Shown here: positions 49,276 through 59,106 of the stretch, in pieces
Position numbering within the stretch: position 1 is the stretch's first letter
Layout: the number at the start of each line of letters is the position of its first letter
Source: Ramlibacter pinisoli
GTDB lineage: Bacteria > Pseudomonadota > Gammaproteobacteria > Burkholderiales > Burkholderiaceae_C
Assembly (NCBI RefSeq): GCF_009758015.1
Contig: NZ_WSEL01000009.1
Coordinates: 496,001 to 560,000, forward strand
Direction of reading: 5' to 3'
DNA: 64,000 bases
Notes under the pieces: generated by a model
The model's database searches: none
What the model was told of the DNA's origin: nothing
Seen by the model: only the letters and a program-made list of their open reading frames with translations
Position numbers and translations under genes: made by a program

Positions 49276-52200
49276 CTACTTGGCGATGAGCTCGCCGGGG
49301 ACCGGATGAACCAGCTCATCCTTGGCCACCGCCTTGTTGGCTCCCGGCACCGAGCGGCGCGCGAACAGCAGGTACATGGTGGGCACCACGAACACCGTCA
49401 GCAGCGTGCCCAGCGACATCCCGCCCACGATGACCCAGCCGATCTGGATGCGGCTCTCGGCACCGGCGCCGGTGGCCAGCGCGAGCGGGATCGCACCCAG
49501 CACCATGGCACCGGTGGTCATGAGGATGGGGCGCAGGCGCAGCGTGGCCGCCTCGACGACGGCCTCGATCAGCTCCTTGCCTTGCTCGCGCAACTGGTTG
49601 GAGAACTCGACGATCAGGATGCCGTGCTTGGTGATCAGGCCCACCAGCGTGATCAGGCCGATCTGCGAGTAGACGTTGAGCGAGCCGCCCGACCACTTGA
49701 GCGCCAGCAGCGCGCCGATCATCGACAGCGGCACCGACAGCATGATCACCAGCGGGTCGACGAAGCTCTCGAACTGGGCCGCCAGCACCAGGAAGATGAA
49801 CAGCAGGGCCAGCACGAACACGATGGCCAGCGCGCCCTGCGAGTTGCGGAACTCGCGCGAGGTGCCGTTCAGGTCGGTGGTGTAGCCGGGCTTGAGCACC
49901 TTGGCCGCGGTGTCGTTCATGAACCGCAGGGCCTGGCCCAGGGAGTAGTCGGGTGAGAGGTTGGCGGTGATCGTGGCCGAGCGGCGCTGCCCGAAGTGGT
50001 TGAGTTCCCGCGGGCTGACGCTCTCGTTCACCTTCACCAGCGCCGACAGCGGGATCATGGTGTCGTTGCGGCCGCGCACGTAGATGCTGTCGATGTCCTC
50101 CGGCGTGGTGCGGCCGCTGGCGCGGTTCTGGACGATCACGTCGTACTGTTCGGCGTCGCGCTTGTAGCGCGTGACCTGGCGCCCGCCCAGCTGGGTTTCC
50201 ATCGCGCGCGCCACCACGTCGACCCCCACGCCCATGTCGGCCGCCTTCTCGCGGTCGACCACGATGCGCAGCTCGGGCTTGTTCAGGCGCAGGTCGACGT
50301 CGACGCCCTGGATGCCCGGGTTCTTGGCGATCTCGTCCTGCATCTGCCGCACGACCCGGGCCAGGTTCTCGTAGCTGTCGGAGGTCTGGATGACGAAGTT
50401 CACCGGCCGGTCGCGAAAGCCCTGGCCGAGCGAGGGCGGCGTGATGATGAAGGCGTTGATGCCGGGCAGGCCACCCACCCGGGGCGCCATTTCGCGCGCG
50501 ATCTCGAGCGTGGTCTTCTTGCGGTCCTCCCAGTCGACCGCCCGGTAGACCACGCTGCCCTGCGACACCGTGGGGTTGCCGATGTTGGCGAAGATGCGGT
50601 CGAACTCGGGGTACTGCTGCCCCATGCGCTCCAGCGCGCGCGCATAGCGGTCGGTGTAGTCGAGCGTGGCGCCGTCGGGGGCGTTGATGTTGGCCAGGAT
50701 GGTGCCGCGGTCCTCCAGCGGTGACAGCTCGGACTTCATCGTCGGCCACACCAGGGCGATGGCCAGCGCGCTGGCGAGCATCACGCCGATGACGATCCAG
50801 CGCGCCTGCAGCAGCCTGCCGGTGGCCCCGCGCCCGCCGCTGGCGCGGGCGGTGAGCACCCAGCGCAGCGCCCTGCCGTAGGCGGCCGCCAGGCGCGTCA
50901 GCGCGCGTTCCATCCCGCGGTCGAACCAGTTCGGCTTGGGGTTGTGGCGCAGCAGCTGCGAACACATCATGGGCGTGAGCGTCAGGGCGACGAAGCCCGA
51001 CACCAGCACCGCCCCGGCCAGCGCCAGCGCGAACTCGACGAACAGGCGGCCGGTGCGCCCGGGCGTGAACGCCAGCGGCGCGTACACGGCCACCAGCGTG
51101 AAGGTCATGGTGATCACCGCGAAGCCGATCTCGCGCGCGCCCTTGATGGCGGCCGAGAACGGATCGAGCCCCTCCTCGATGTGCCGGAAGATGTTCTCCA
51201 GCATCACGATGGCATCGTCGACCACCAGGCCGATGGCCAGCACCAGGGCCAGCAGGGTCAGCGTGTTGATGGTGAAGCCGGCCAGCGCCATCATCGCGAA
51301 GGCGCCGATCAGGCTGACCGGGATGGTGACGATGGGGATGATGGACGCACGCACGGTGCGCAGGAACACGAAGATGACCAGCGCCACCAGCACCACCGCC
51401 TCGCCGATCGTGTGGTACACGTTCTTCACCGACCGGTCGATGAACAGCGAGTTGTCGTTGGCGACATCGATCATGATGTCCGGCGGCAGGTCCAGCTTCA
51501 GCTTGGGAATCATGTCCCGCACGCCCTGCGACAGCGTGAGCGGGTTGGCCGTGGCTTGGCGGATGACGCCGGCCGAGATGGCGTAGCGGTTGTTCAGGCG
51601 GGCCGAGGTGCGCTCGTCGGCGGCGGCCTCCTGCACCGTGGCGACGTCGCGGATCTTGACCGGGAAGCCGTTGACGCTCTTGATGACGATGTCGGCGAAC
51701 TGCGCCGGCCGCACCAGGTCGGTCTGCGAGGTGACGCTGAACTCGCGCTGCTGCGACTCGATGCGCCCGGCCGGCACCTCGAGGTTGTTGCGGCGCACGG
51801 CGTCCTCGACGTCCTGCGTGGTGAGTCGGTAGCCGGCCAGCTTGTCGGGGTCGAGCCAGACCCGCATCGCGTACTTGCGTTCGCCGTAGATGCGCACGTC
51901 GGCCACGCCGGTCACGGTCTGCAGGCGCGGCTTGACGATGCGGTTGACCAGATCGTTGATCTGCAGCGGGGTGAGCGTGTCGCTGGTGAAGGCCAGCCAG
52001 ATGACCGGGAAGGCATCGGCCTCGACCTTGGCGATGACCGGCTCGTCGATGGCCTGGGGCAGCCGGTTGCGCACGCGCGAGGTGCGGTCGCGCACCTCGG
52101 CCGCTGCCGCGTCGGCGTCCTTCTCGAGGCGGAAGCGCACCGAGATCTGGCTCTGCTCGGCCCGGCTGATGGAGGTGATGACGTCCACCGCATCGATGCC

Positions 52201-52416
52201 GGCGATCGAATCCTCCAGCGGCTTGGTCACCTGCGACTCGATGACCTCGGCCGAGGCGCCGGCGTACTTGACGCTGACCGTGACGATGGGCTCGTCGATC
52301 TTGGGGTACTCGCGCACCGAGAGCCGGTTGAAGCTGACCAGGCCGACCAGCAACACCAGCAGCGACAGCACGGTCGCGAACACCGGGCGACGGATGGAGA
52401 TCTCGGGCAGCTGCAT
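49276..52416 (-). CDS. RND multidrug efflux transporter (AcrB/MexB-like, HAE1 family)
   Basis: A 1046-residue inner-membrane pump with twelve expected membrane helices and two large periplasmic loops. Family landmarks: the N-terminal ISIRRPVFATVLSLLVLLVG, GAFAMMALAGFTINTLTLLALVLAIGLVVDDAIVM carrying the proton-relay Asp pair, the second half FVLALLFIFLVLAAQFESF and ITLVGLITKHGILIVEF. Transcribed after its adaptor gene with a 20-base spacer. There is no outer-membrane channel gene beside it, so it likely uses a shared TolC-type protein. Confidence 0.95.
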   Translation of the reverse strand: MQLPEISIRRPVFATVLSLLVLLVGLVSFNRLSVREYPKIDEPIVTVSVKYAGASAEVIESQVTKPLEDSIAGIDAVDVITSISRAEQSQISVRFRLEKDADAAAAEVRDRTSRVRNRLPQAIDEPVIAKVEADAFPVIWLAFTSDTLTPLQINDLVNRIVKPRLQTVTGVADVRIYGERKYAMRVWLDPDKLAGYRLTTQDVEDAVRRNNLEVPAGRIESQQREFSVTSQTDLVRPAQFADIVIKSVNGFPVKIRDVATVQEAAADERTSARLNNRYAISAGVIRQATANPLTLSQGVRDMIPKLKLDLPPDIMIDVANDNSLFIDRSVKNVYHTIGEAVVLVALVIFVFLRTVRASIIPIVTIPVSLIGAFAMMALAGFTINTLTLLALVLAIGLVVDDAIVMLENIFRHIEEGLDPFSAAIKGAREIGFAVITMTFTLVAVYAPLAFTPGRTGRLFVEFALALAGAVLVSGFVALTLTPMMCSQLLRHNPKPNWFDRGMERALTRLAAAYGRALRWVLTARASGGRGATGRLLQARWIVIGVMLASALAIALVWPTMKSELSPLEDRGTILANINAPDGATLDYTDRYARALERMGQQYPEFDRIFANIGNPTVSQGSVVYRAVDWEDRKKTTLEIAREMAPRVGGLPGINAFIITPPSLGQGFRDRPVNFVIQTSDSYENLARVVRQMQDEIAKNPGIQGVDVDLRLNKPELRIVVDREKAADMGVGVDVVARAMETQLGGRQVTRYKRDAEQYDVIVQNRASGRTTPEDIDSIYVRGRNDTMIPLSALVKVNESVSPRELNHFGQRRSATITANLSPDYSLGQALRFMNDTAAKVLKPGYTTDLNGTSREFRNSQGALAIVFVLALLFIFLVLAAQFESFVDPLVIMLSVPLSMIGALLALKWSGGSLNVYSQIGLITLVGLITKHGILIVEFSNQLREQGKELIEAVVEAATLRLRPILMTTGAMVLGAIPLALATGAGAESRIQIGWVIVGGMSLGTLLTVFVVPTMYLLFARRSVPGANKAVAKDELVHPVPGELIAK

Positions 52417-52436
52417 CGCAGATCTTCTTCCGGGCG

Positions 52437-53876
52437 TCAGTTGAGGGCGGCGCGGGCGCCGCGGGCCGGGCGACCCGAGGAGCCGCCGGCCGGGGCGCTG
52501 CGGGGCGCGGCGCCCTGGGCGACGTCGAGGTTGCAGGGATTGGGACCGTTGAGCGCAGCGGGCCTGGCCGCCTTGTCGACGACGGGCACCTGGGCCGGGC
52601 GCGCCCCCGAGGCTGCCACGGGCATGGCCACCGGGTCGGCGGGCTGACCGTTCGCCGGGGCCGCCGCGGCCGGCCCCACCGTCGGCGCGCCGCCCGCAGG
52701 GGCGCCGCCACCGGCCGGAGCACCGCCGGCACCACCGGCGCCACCGCCACGACTCACCTCCAGGACACGGACCGGCATGCCGTCCTTCTGCACCCGTTGC
52801 TGGCCTGCGGTGACGACCATGTCACCGGGCTGCAGGCCCTCGATGATCTCGACCCGGCCGGGGCGGCGCAGGCCGACCTTGACCTCGACGCGCTGGGCCG
52901 TCTTGCTGTCCTGGTCGGGGCCGTCGACCAGCCGGATGACGAACTGGCGGCTGCCCTGCGGCACGATGGCCTCCTCGGGCACCACCATCGCGTTGGCACG
53001 CTCGCCGAACACGGCCGTCACGCGCGCGAACATGCCCGGGCGCAGCTCCAGCTGGCGGTTGTCGATGCAGCCGCGGATGCCGACCGAGCGACCGTTGGCA
53101 TCGACCAGCGGATCGACGGCCTGCACCTGCGCGGTCCACTTGCGGCCCGGCACGGCGTCGGCCTGCACCAGCGCCGGCTGGCCCGGCTTGATCTTGGTCT
53201 GGAACCGCTCGGGCAGCCGGAAATCGACGTACACCGCGTCCAGGTCTTCCAGGTTGACGATGTCGGCGCCGTCCTTGAGGTAGTCGCCGATGTTGATGCT
53301 GCGGATGCCCGCGATGCCGTCGAAGGGCGCCACGATGCGCAGCCGTGCGGCGGTGGCTTCGGCCAGCGCCAGCTTGGCCTCGGCAACCTGCAGGTTGGCC
53401 GAGCTCTCGTCGACGCTGCGCTGGCTGATGAACGACTGCGCCACCAGGTCCTGGTTGCGCTTGTGGTTGGCCCGCGCGATCGACAGCTCGGCCCGCATCT
53501 GCTGCACCACCGCCAGCGGCAGCTGGTCGTCCAGTTGCACCAGCAGCTGGCCCTTGCGCACCCGCTCGCCGTCGCGGAAATTGATCTGGGTGACGCGGCC
53601 GCTGATCTCGGGGCGCAGCACCACGCTCTGGCGCGAGCGCAGGCTGCCGACGGTCTGCGCGTCGTCGGTCAGGCGCATGACCTCCACGCGCCCCACCTCC
53701 ACCACCGGGGGCCGGGTCGGGCCGCTGGCGCCACCGGCCGGCGCGGCCGCCGCGGGGCTGCCGGTGGTCGCGGGCGGTGCCGCGGCCGGCGCCTTGTGCT
53801 GGTACCACCAGGCGGCGGTGGAGGCCGCGGCGATGCCGGCGACTGCGATGACCGTGTAGAGGGGCTTGGCTGCCAT
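52437..53876 (-). CDS. RND efflux periplasmic adaptor (membrane fusion protein)
   Basis: A 479-residue adaptor. An N-terminal membrane anchor (TVIAVAGIAAASTAAWWYQ) precedes a Pro/Ala linker. The lipoyl/hairpin part is visible as VVLRPEISGRVTQINFRDGERVRKGQLLVQLDD, with a coiled segment (ANHKRNQDLVAQSFISQRSVDE) and a barrel (APFDGIAGIRSINIGDYL). The last 90 residues are an unusual Gly/Ala/Pro-rich tail with repeats of GGAPAGG. Start MAAKPLYTVIAVAG, and an in-frame upstream ATG lacks support. Pairs with the transporter downstream. Confidence 0.92.
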   Translation of the reverse strand: MAAKPLYTVIAVAGIAAASTAAWWYQHKAPAAAPPATTGSPAAAAPAGGASGPTRPPVVEVGRVEVMRLTDDAQTVGSLRSRQSVVLRPEISGRVTQINFRDGERVRKGQLLVQLDDQLPLAVVQQMRAELSIARANHKRNQDLVAQSFISQRSVDESSANLQVAEAKLALAEATAARLRIVAPFDGIAGIRSINIGDYLKDGADIVNLEDLDAVYVDFRLPERFQTKIKPGQPALVQADAVPGRKWTAQVQAVDPLVDANGRSVGIRGCIDNRQLELRPGMFARVTAVFGERANAMVVPEEAIVPQGSRQFVIRLVDGPDQDSKTAQRVEVKVGLRRPGRVEIIEGLQPGDMVVTAGQQRVQKDGMPVRVLEVSRGGGAGGAGGAPAGGGAPAGGAPTVGPAAAAPANGQPADPVAMPVAASGARPAQVPVVDKAARPAALNGPNPCNLDVAQGAAPRSAPAGGSSGRPARGARAALN

Positions 53877-54014
53877 GAACTTCAGGGACCGAAACGAACG
53901 GCGGACGATTGCATGCAAACGTACCAATGTAGCAGTCGCCGCCCCTGCCGGCGATGGGCAAATGCCCGAACACCGGGGCGCTGCAGCGGATGGGTTGGGG
54001 ACTTTACGGCTTCT

Positions 54015-54476
54015 TTACAACGGCGCCTTGCGGCGGCCGAGAGCAACTTCCACGCCCATGTTGGCCAGCGCATCGGCACGCTCGTTGCCGGCATCGCCGT
54101 TGTGGCCCCGCACCCAGCGCCAGTCGATGGCGTGGCCGCCCCCCTGCACCAGCCCGTCGAGGCGCTGCCAGAGTTCGACGTTCTTCACCGGCGCCTTGGC
54201 GGCCGTGCGCCAGCCCTTGGCCTTCCAGCCAGGAAGCCATTCCGTGATGCCCTTCAGGACGTACTGGCTGTCGAGCCACAGCGTCACCGAGCACGGCCGC
54301 TTCAGCGCCTCCAGCGCCTGGATCACCGCCATCATCTCCATGCGGTTGTTTGTGGTGCCCAGCTCCCCGCCGTACAGCTCCTTCTCGGTGGCGCCCGACT
54401 TGAGCACCACGCCCCATCCACCGGGACCCGGGTTGCCCTTGCAGGCACCGTCGGTGTAGATCACGACTTCGTTCAA
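54015..54476 (-). CDS. rnhA: Ribonuclease HI
   Basis: A 153-residue nuclease cutting RNA in RNA-DNA hybrids. The acidic active-site residues are seen: Asp9 in [16 protein letters not shown], Glu in [10 protein letters not shown], Asp in WLDSQYV and Asp in NERADALAN. The start is a TTG at 54476 with GGAG 7 bases before it. This TTG overlaps the stop of the methyltransferase gene (TTGA), supporting coupling and the unusual start. Confidence 0.94.
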   Translation of the reverse strand: MNEVVIYTDGACKGNPGPGGWGVVLKSGATEKELYGGELGTTNNRMEMMAVIQALEALKRPCSVTLWLDSQYVLKGITEWLPGWKAKGWRTAAKAPVKNVELWQRLDGLVQGGGHAIDWRWVRGHNGDAGNERADALANMGVEVALGRRKAPL

Positions 54477-55273
54477 ACAGTCTCTCCGGTCAATTCGGGT
54501 TGCGGCGAGCCGGCGGGACGGCTGCGGTTCGCCAGCGGCACCGGGGCCGTGGCAATGGACTTGGCCGGCTTCCAGCGCCTGGCCATCAGCTTGACGCCGC
54601 GCACGCGCTTGGTGGCCACGATGAAGTAGACGGCGCCCAGGATGGGCCACCAGCGTTCGCCGGCCCGATCCATCCAGTCGAAGCGGCCCAGCCACTTGTC
54701 GGTGGCGAAGGCGGGGCGCCAGCAGCCGAAGTTGCCGGTCTCGACCTCGAAGTTCAGCAGTCGCAGCCAGTCGCGCAGGCGCCGGTAGCCGATGAACTCG
54801 CCGGCCTCGGGCAGGAACAGCTCGCCCAGTCCGAACCGGCGATACAGCTGCGCGCGGCGCTGGCGCACACCCCACAGGCTGTGCGGGTTGAGGCAGCTGA
54901 TCACGACCTTTCCTTCCGGCACCAGCACGCGCTCGACCTCGCGCAGGGTGGCGTGGGGGTCGGGGTTGAGTTCCAGCGAATGCGGCAGCACCACCAGGTC
55001 GAGGCTGTGGGCTTCGAACGGCAGCGCGGCGTACTCGGTCCACAGCGCCGGGCGGCGGATGTCGGCCGGGGCATGGGGCTCGCGCAGGCCCAGCCAGCGG
55101 TGCGGCATGCGGTTGGCCGCCAGCGTGTCGAGTTCCGGCAGCCCGAGTTGCAACGCGTGGTAGCCGAAGATGTCGGCGACGGCACGGTCGAACTCGGCCC
55201 GCTCCCAGGCCAGCAGGTACCGGCCGGGTGGCGTTTCGAACCACTCGTGCATTCCTATAATCGCGTCGCTCAT
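54473..55273 (-). CDS. SAM-dependent methyltransferase (class I)
   Basis: A 266-residue methyltransferase. The N-terminal SAM region is divergent ([17 protein letters not shown]), with the later strand-helix landmarks [19 protein letters not shown] and [26 protein letters not shown] typical of the type 11 family seen beside gloB and rnhA in betaproteobacteria. ATG 55273 has an AGGGG site 9 bases upstream. An alternative ATG at 55252 lacks such spacing. The start codon overlaps the opposed gloB start by two bases. Substrate unknown. Confidence 0.85.
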   Translation of the reverse strand: MSDAIIGMHEWFETPPGRYLLAWERAEFDRAVADIFGYHALQLGLPELDTLAANRMPHRWLGLREPHAPADIRRPALWTEYAALPFEAHSLDLVVLPHSLELNPDPHATLREVERVLVPEGKVVISCLNPHSLWGVRQRRAQLYRRFGLGELFLPEAGEFIGYRRLRDWLRLLNFEVETGNFGCWRPAFATDKWLGRFDWMDRAGERWWPILGAVYFIVATKRVRGVKLMARRWKPAKSIATAPVPLANRSRPAGSPQPELTGETV

Positions 55274-56075
55274 GAAGTTGATTCCCCTGCCCGCGTTCCA
55301 GGACAACTACCTCTGGTTGTTGCACAACGGGCGGCGGGCCCTGGTCGTGGACCCCGGCGAGGCGCAGCCGGTGCTCGATGCCCTGCAGCGGGACGGCCTG
55401 CAACTGGACGCGATTCTAGTCACGCACCACCACGCCGACCACGTGGGTGGCGTGGCGCGCCTGCACGAGGCCACCGGGGCTGCGGTCTGGGGACCGGCCG
55501 CCGAGTCCGTGCCCGCGCCCCACACGGCGCTCGTCCAGGGCGACACGGTCGACGTCCTGGGCGTGCGTTTCCAGGTGCTGGAGGTGCCCGGCCACACCGC
55601 CGGCCACATCGCCTACTACACGAGCCACTGCCCGCTCGACACGCCCTCGGGGCCGGCCGCCGAAGGCCGCCCGGTCGTGTTCTGCGGCGACACCCTGTTT
55701 TCCGGCGGCTGCGGCCGCCTGTTCGAAGGCACGCCGGCCCAGATGCTGGCGTCGCTCGATGCCCTGGCGGCCCTGCCGCCGGCCACCCTCGTGTGCTGTG
55801 CGCACGAGTACACGCTGTCCAACCTGCGGTTCGCGCGCGCCGTCGAACCCGGCAATGGCGAGCTGCAGCAATACCAGCAGCGCTGCGAGGCGCTGCGCCG
55901 CGAAGGCACCCCGACCCTGCCGTCCACCATCGGACTCGAGCGGGCCGTGAATCCCTTCCTGCGCACCCGCTCGCCCGGCGTGCGGCAGGCCGCCCATGCC
56001 TTCAACGGCGCACCCGCCGAGGATGACGTGGCGGTCTTCGCCGCCATCCGCCAATGGAAGAACGAGTACCGATGA
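55272..56075 (+). CDS. gloB: Hydroxyacylglutathione hydrolase (glyoxalase II)
   Basis: A 267-residue metallo-beta-lactamase-fold enzyme hydrolysing S-lactoylglutathione. Metal-binding signature [10 protein letters not shown], second His in [27 protein letters not shown] and the glutathione-binding C-terminal [19 protein letters not shown] at 55256-55261 lies only about 10 bases before the ATG, so the mRNA may have almost no leader. The stop overlaps the mltD start. Confidence 0.95.
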   Translation: MKLIPLPAFQDNYLWLLHNGRRALVVDPGEAQPVLDALQRDGLQLDAILVTHHHADHVGGVARLHEATGAAVWGPAAESVPAPHTALVQGDTVDVLGVRFQVLEVPGHTAGHIAYYTSHCPLDTPSGPAAEGRPVVFCGDTLFSGGCGRLFEGTPAQMLASLDALAALPPATLVCCAHEYTLSNLRFARAVEPGNGELQQYQQRCEALRREGTPTLPSTIGLERAVNPFLRTRSPGVRQAAHAFNGAPAEDDVAVFAAIRQWKNEYR

Positions 56076-57604
56076 AGTTTTCAACGCTGGCCGCCCTGGC
56101 CTTCGCCGTGTGGCTGGCCGGCTGCGCGACAGCGCCGACCGACACCACCCTCCCCCCTCTCTCGAGCGAAGGCGTCACGTCCTCGGTCCCGGCGACGCCG
56201 CCGGCCGCCGCGGTGCCCGCCGGTCCCCTCAAGCCAATCACGCCCGCCGACGCCTCCTCGCGCGGCGTCGCCGCCACCCAGCCGCCGGCCGACCTCTGGG
56301 ACCGCATCCGCCGTGGCTACGCGATGCCCAACCTCGAAGGCGACCTGGTGCGCCAGCAGGAGCAGTGGTACGCCACCCGGCCCGACTACATGCAGCGCAT
56401 GACGGACCGGTCGCGCAAGTACCTGTTCCACATCGTCGAGGAGCTCGAGCGGCGCGGCATGCCGGTCGAGCTGGCCCTGCTGCCCTTCATCGAGAGCGCC
56501 TTCAACCCGCAGGCCGTCTCCAGCGCCCGCGCCGCCGGCATGTGGCAGTTCATGCCCGGCACCGGCCGCGACTACGACCTCAAGCAGAACCTGTTCCGCG
56601 ACGACCGCCGCAACGTCCTGGCCTCGACCCGCGCGGCGCTCGACTACCTGCAGCGGCTGTACGGCATGTTCGGCGACTGGCACCTGGCCCTGGCGGCCTA
56701 CAACTGGGGCGAAGGCAACGTCGGGCGCGCCATCGCGCGCAACCAGCGGGCCGGGCTGGGCACGCGCTACGTCGACCTGTCGATGCCCAACGAGACGCGC
56801 AACTACGTTCCCAAGTTGCAGGCGGTGAAGAACATCGTCGCCAATCCGGACAGCTTCCGCGCCGAGCTGCCGGTGATCGAGAACCACCCGTACTTCGACA
56901 CCGTGACCGTCGGCCGCGACATCGACATCGACCTGGCGGCGCGGCTGGCGGGCATCGAGCTGGACGACTTCAAGGCGCTGAATCCGCAACTCAACCGGCC
57001 CGTGGTGCTGGCGGCCGGCACGCCGCAGATCCTGCTGCCCTGGGACAACGCCCAGGTGTTCCAGCGCAACATGTCCGAGTACAACGAGGGCCGCTTCGCC
57101 AGCTGGACCGCCTGGACCGTGCCCGGCACGATGAGCGTGGGCGAAGCCGCACGCCGCGTCGGCATGAACGAGAACGAGCTGCGCAGCGTCAACGCCATCC
57201 CGCCGCGCATGCTCATCAAGGCCGGCTCGGTGCTGGTGGTGGCCAGGCCGCCCTCCAAGCAGGAAGACGTGGCCGAGCACCTGGCCGACAACGGCCAGCT
57301 GAGCCTGGCGCCGGAGGTCACCCAGCGCCGCACCACGGTCAAGGCCGGCCGCAACGAGTCGGTGGCCAGCATCGCGCGGCGCTACAAGGTCGCGCCGGCG
57401 CAGGTCGCCGAATGGAACAACGTCGGCGCATCGGCGGCGTTCCGTGCCGGTCAGCAGGTCGTCGTCTACCTGCCGGTCCGCGCCGCCGCACGTGCGACCC
57501 CGCGCACCCACGGCCCGCACGCCGTGGCCGCCGTGCCGCGCGCGAAGCCGGCACCCGCCAAGACCACCAAGTCCTCGAAGATCGCCAAGTCCCAGCGCCG
57601 CTGA
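56072..57604 (+). CDS. mltD: Membrane-bound lytic murein transglycosylase D with LysM repeats
   Basis: A 510-residue lipoprotein; the lipobox is LAGC at about residues 15-18. The SLT (GH23) domain carries the catalytic Glu141 in [30 protein letters not shown], followed by [12 protein letters not shown]. LysM-like modules follow: one about 345-390 ([27 protein letters not shown]) and another about 425-470 ([27 protein letters not shown]). A Lys/Ala-rich tail ends the protein. The enzyme cleaves glycan strands of peptidoglycan. Confidence 0.95.
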   Translation: MKFSTLAALAFAVWLAGCATAPTDTTLPPLSSEGVTSSVPATPPAAAVPAGPLKPITPADASSRGVAATQPPADLWDRIRRGYAMPNLEGDLVRQQEQWYATRPDYMQRMTDRSRKYLFHIVEELERRGMPVELALLPFIESAFNPQAVSSARAAGMWQFMPGTGRDYDLKQNLFRDDRRNVLASTRAALDYLQRLYGMFGDWHLALAAYNWGEGNVGRAIARNQRAGLGTRYVDLSMPNETRNYVPKLQAVKNIVANPDSFRAELPVIENHPYFDTVTVGRDIDIDLAARLAGIELDDFKALNPQLNRPVVLAAGTPQILLPWDNAQVFQRNMSEYNEGRFASWTAWTVPGTMSVGEAARRVGMNENELRSVNAIPPRMLIKAGSVLVVARPPSKQEDVAEHLADNGQLSLAPEVTQRRTTVKAGRNESVASIARRYKVAPAQVAEWNNVGASAAFRAGQQVVVYLPVRAAARATPRTHGPHAVAAVPRAKPAPAKTTKSSKIAKSQRR

Positions 57605-58178
57605 CGGCGCGCGTCCTGCCGGACGCCGGGCCACCGCGGCGTAGGAGGAAACCCACAACTGGTGTGGACAACTCTGTGCGAAAGCAGTGGTGCCCAGGGG
57701 CAAAGCGGCGTGGATACTGGGCTCCGCCAGATCGCTGAAAAAAGAGGCAGCGACCCGACAGTGGATCGGGTGGTCCCAGCCGTTGGCACAGGGTTTGCGG
57801 ATGCCTGCGCATCCCATGACCCGCCCCGAGACCTTCCCGCCCTCCCTCCTCCACGGCCACGCCGCCTGCTCGCACGGTTTCGGTGCGAGCGGCCCGCGGG
57901 CGGTGCGGTGAGGCCGTCATGCGTCCTCGAGACCAGTTTCCATGCGGCACTGCACGGCCGCCTGCGCTGGACGGCCATCTCCATGGGCCCGCCGCATCGC
58001 TACTGCGCGGCCTCACCGGCAACACGGAACACGTCGACCACCGCGCCTGCGACCACCTGAACGTGGCCACCGAACCAGGCTGGCGCGCTTCCTGCGCTCG
58101 GTCGGCCAGGCCTTCACCCGTTTCGCCTGACCGGCGGCCGGCGCGCCGCCCCGCTTGTCCTGTTTGCTGGAGACACCC
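57605..58178. other. Long intergenic region with a hairpin, no recognised gene
   Basis: 574 bases between mltD and the creatininase-family gene. Frames present lack ribosome sites and recognisable domains. An 8-bp hairpin, GCTCGCAC/GTGCGAGC with a 7-base loop, sits at 57868-57890 without a T run. It may be mltD's 3' structure or part of the promoter region of the next operon. Nothing else stands out. Confidence 0.5.
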
Positions 58179-59045
58179 ATGCTGCACGGCTACATCCCGC
58201 CGCACCGCTTCCTGCCCTATCTCAGCTGGACAGCCATCGACGGCCTGCCCGACAAGGCCGACACCGTCATCGTGCTTCCAGTGGGCGCCATCGAGCAGCA
58301 CGGGCCGCACCTGCCGTGCTCGGTCGACAGCGTCATCGCCAGCGGCGTGCTCGGCAAGGCACTCGAGAAGCTGCCGGCCAGCATCCCGGCGTTCGGGATG
58401 GCGCCCATCACCTACGGCAAGAGCGACGAGCACCTGCACTTCCCCGGCACCATGACGCTCACGGGCCCGACCCTGCTGGCCAGCGTCACCGAGATCGGCG
58501 AGTCGGTCTACCGGGCGGGATTCCGCAAGCTGCTGCTGGCCAACGGCCACGGCGGCCAGCCGCAGGTGCTGGAGATGGCGGCACGGGAACTGAGGCTGCG
58601 GCACGGCGACTTCCTCATCGTCCCGTTCCACGTCTCGCGCCTGCCCAATGCGTCGGGCCGGTTCATCTCCGACGAGGAGAAGCGGCTGGCCATGCACGCC
58701 GGCCATTCGGAGACGGCGCTGATGCTCGCGCTCGCGCCCGACACCGTGCACATGGAGCGGGCGGTGGCCAACGTGCCGCCGGTGTTCCCGAGCAAGCTGC
58801 TGTCGGCCGACGGGCGCCCGGCCTGCGCCTGGACCGCGCGCGACTTCGGCCCCAGCGGCATCATCGGCAACCCGCTCGGCGCCACGCGCGAGCAGGGCCT
58901 GGAGATCCTGGACACGCTGTCCGACAGCTGGGTGCAGGCCATCACCGACCTGCACCAGATGCGCTGGATCGAACGCGACGCCGGCTCCTGGGAGCACGGC
59001 CACCAGCAGGGCCACATCGAGCGCGCGCCGTCGGCCGGCTTATAG
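58179..59045 (+). CDS. Creatininase-family amidohydrolase
   Basis: A 288-residue member of the creatininase family (PF02633), metal-dependent hydrolases of cyclic or linear amides. Metal-ligand signatures: VLPVGAIEQHGPHLPCSVD (about 29-47), NGHGGQPQVLE (about 123-133) and the HAGHSETALML block (about 174-184). ATG 58179 (MLHGYIPPHRF) has GGAG at ideal distance, so an upstream in-frame ATG is rejected. It heads an operon with an ABC importer and an FAD oxidase, suggesting breakdown of an imported nitrogen-containing compound. Confidence 0.9.
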   Translation: MLHGYIPPHRFLPYLSWTAIDGLPDKADTVIVLPVGAIEQHGPHLPCSVDSVIASGVLGKALEKLPASIPAFGMAPITYGKSDEHLHFPGTMTLTGPTLLASVTEIGESVYRAGFRKLLLANGHGGQPQVLEMAARELRLRHGDFLIVPFHVSRLPNASGRFISDEEKRLAMHAGHSETALMLALAPDTVHMERAVANVPPVFPSKLLSADGRPACAWTARDFGPSGIIGNPLGATREQGLEILDTLSDSWVQAITDLHQMRWIERDAGSWEHGHQQGHIERAPSAGL

Positions 59046-59106
59046 GCCGACTGGCCCGCTCCTTGCTGGTTGCCTGCCGCACGCATCCCACGACCGAGGA
59101 GCCCCG

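Noticed and set aside
49316..52750. A 1144-codon frame overlapping the RND transporter in another frame
   Set aside because: Arg/Ala/Pro-rich shadow translation of the real transporter gene, with no family features.
57605..58178. A small protein gene in the gap before the creatininase-family gene
   Set aside because: Several short frames exist but lack ribosome sites and look like random high-GC open reading.
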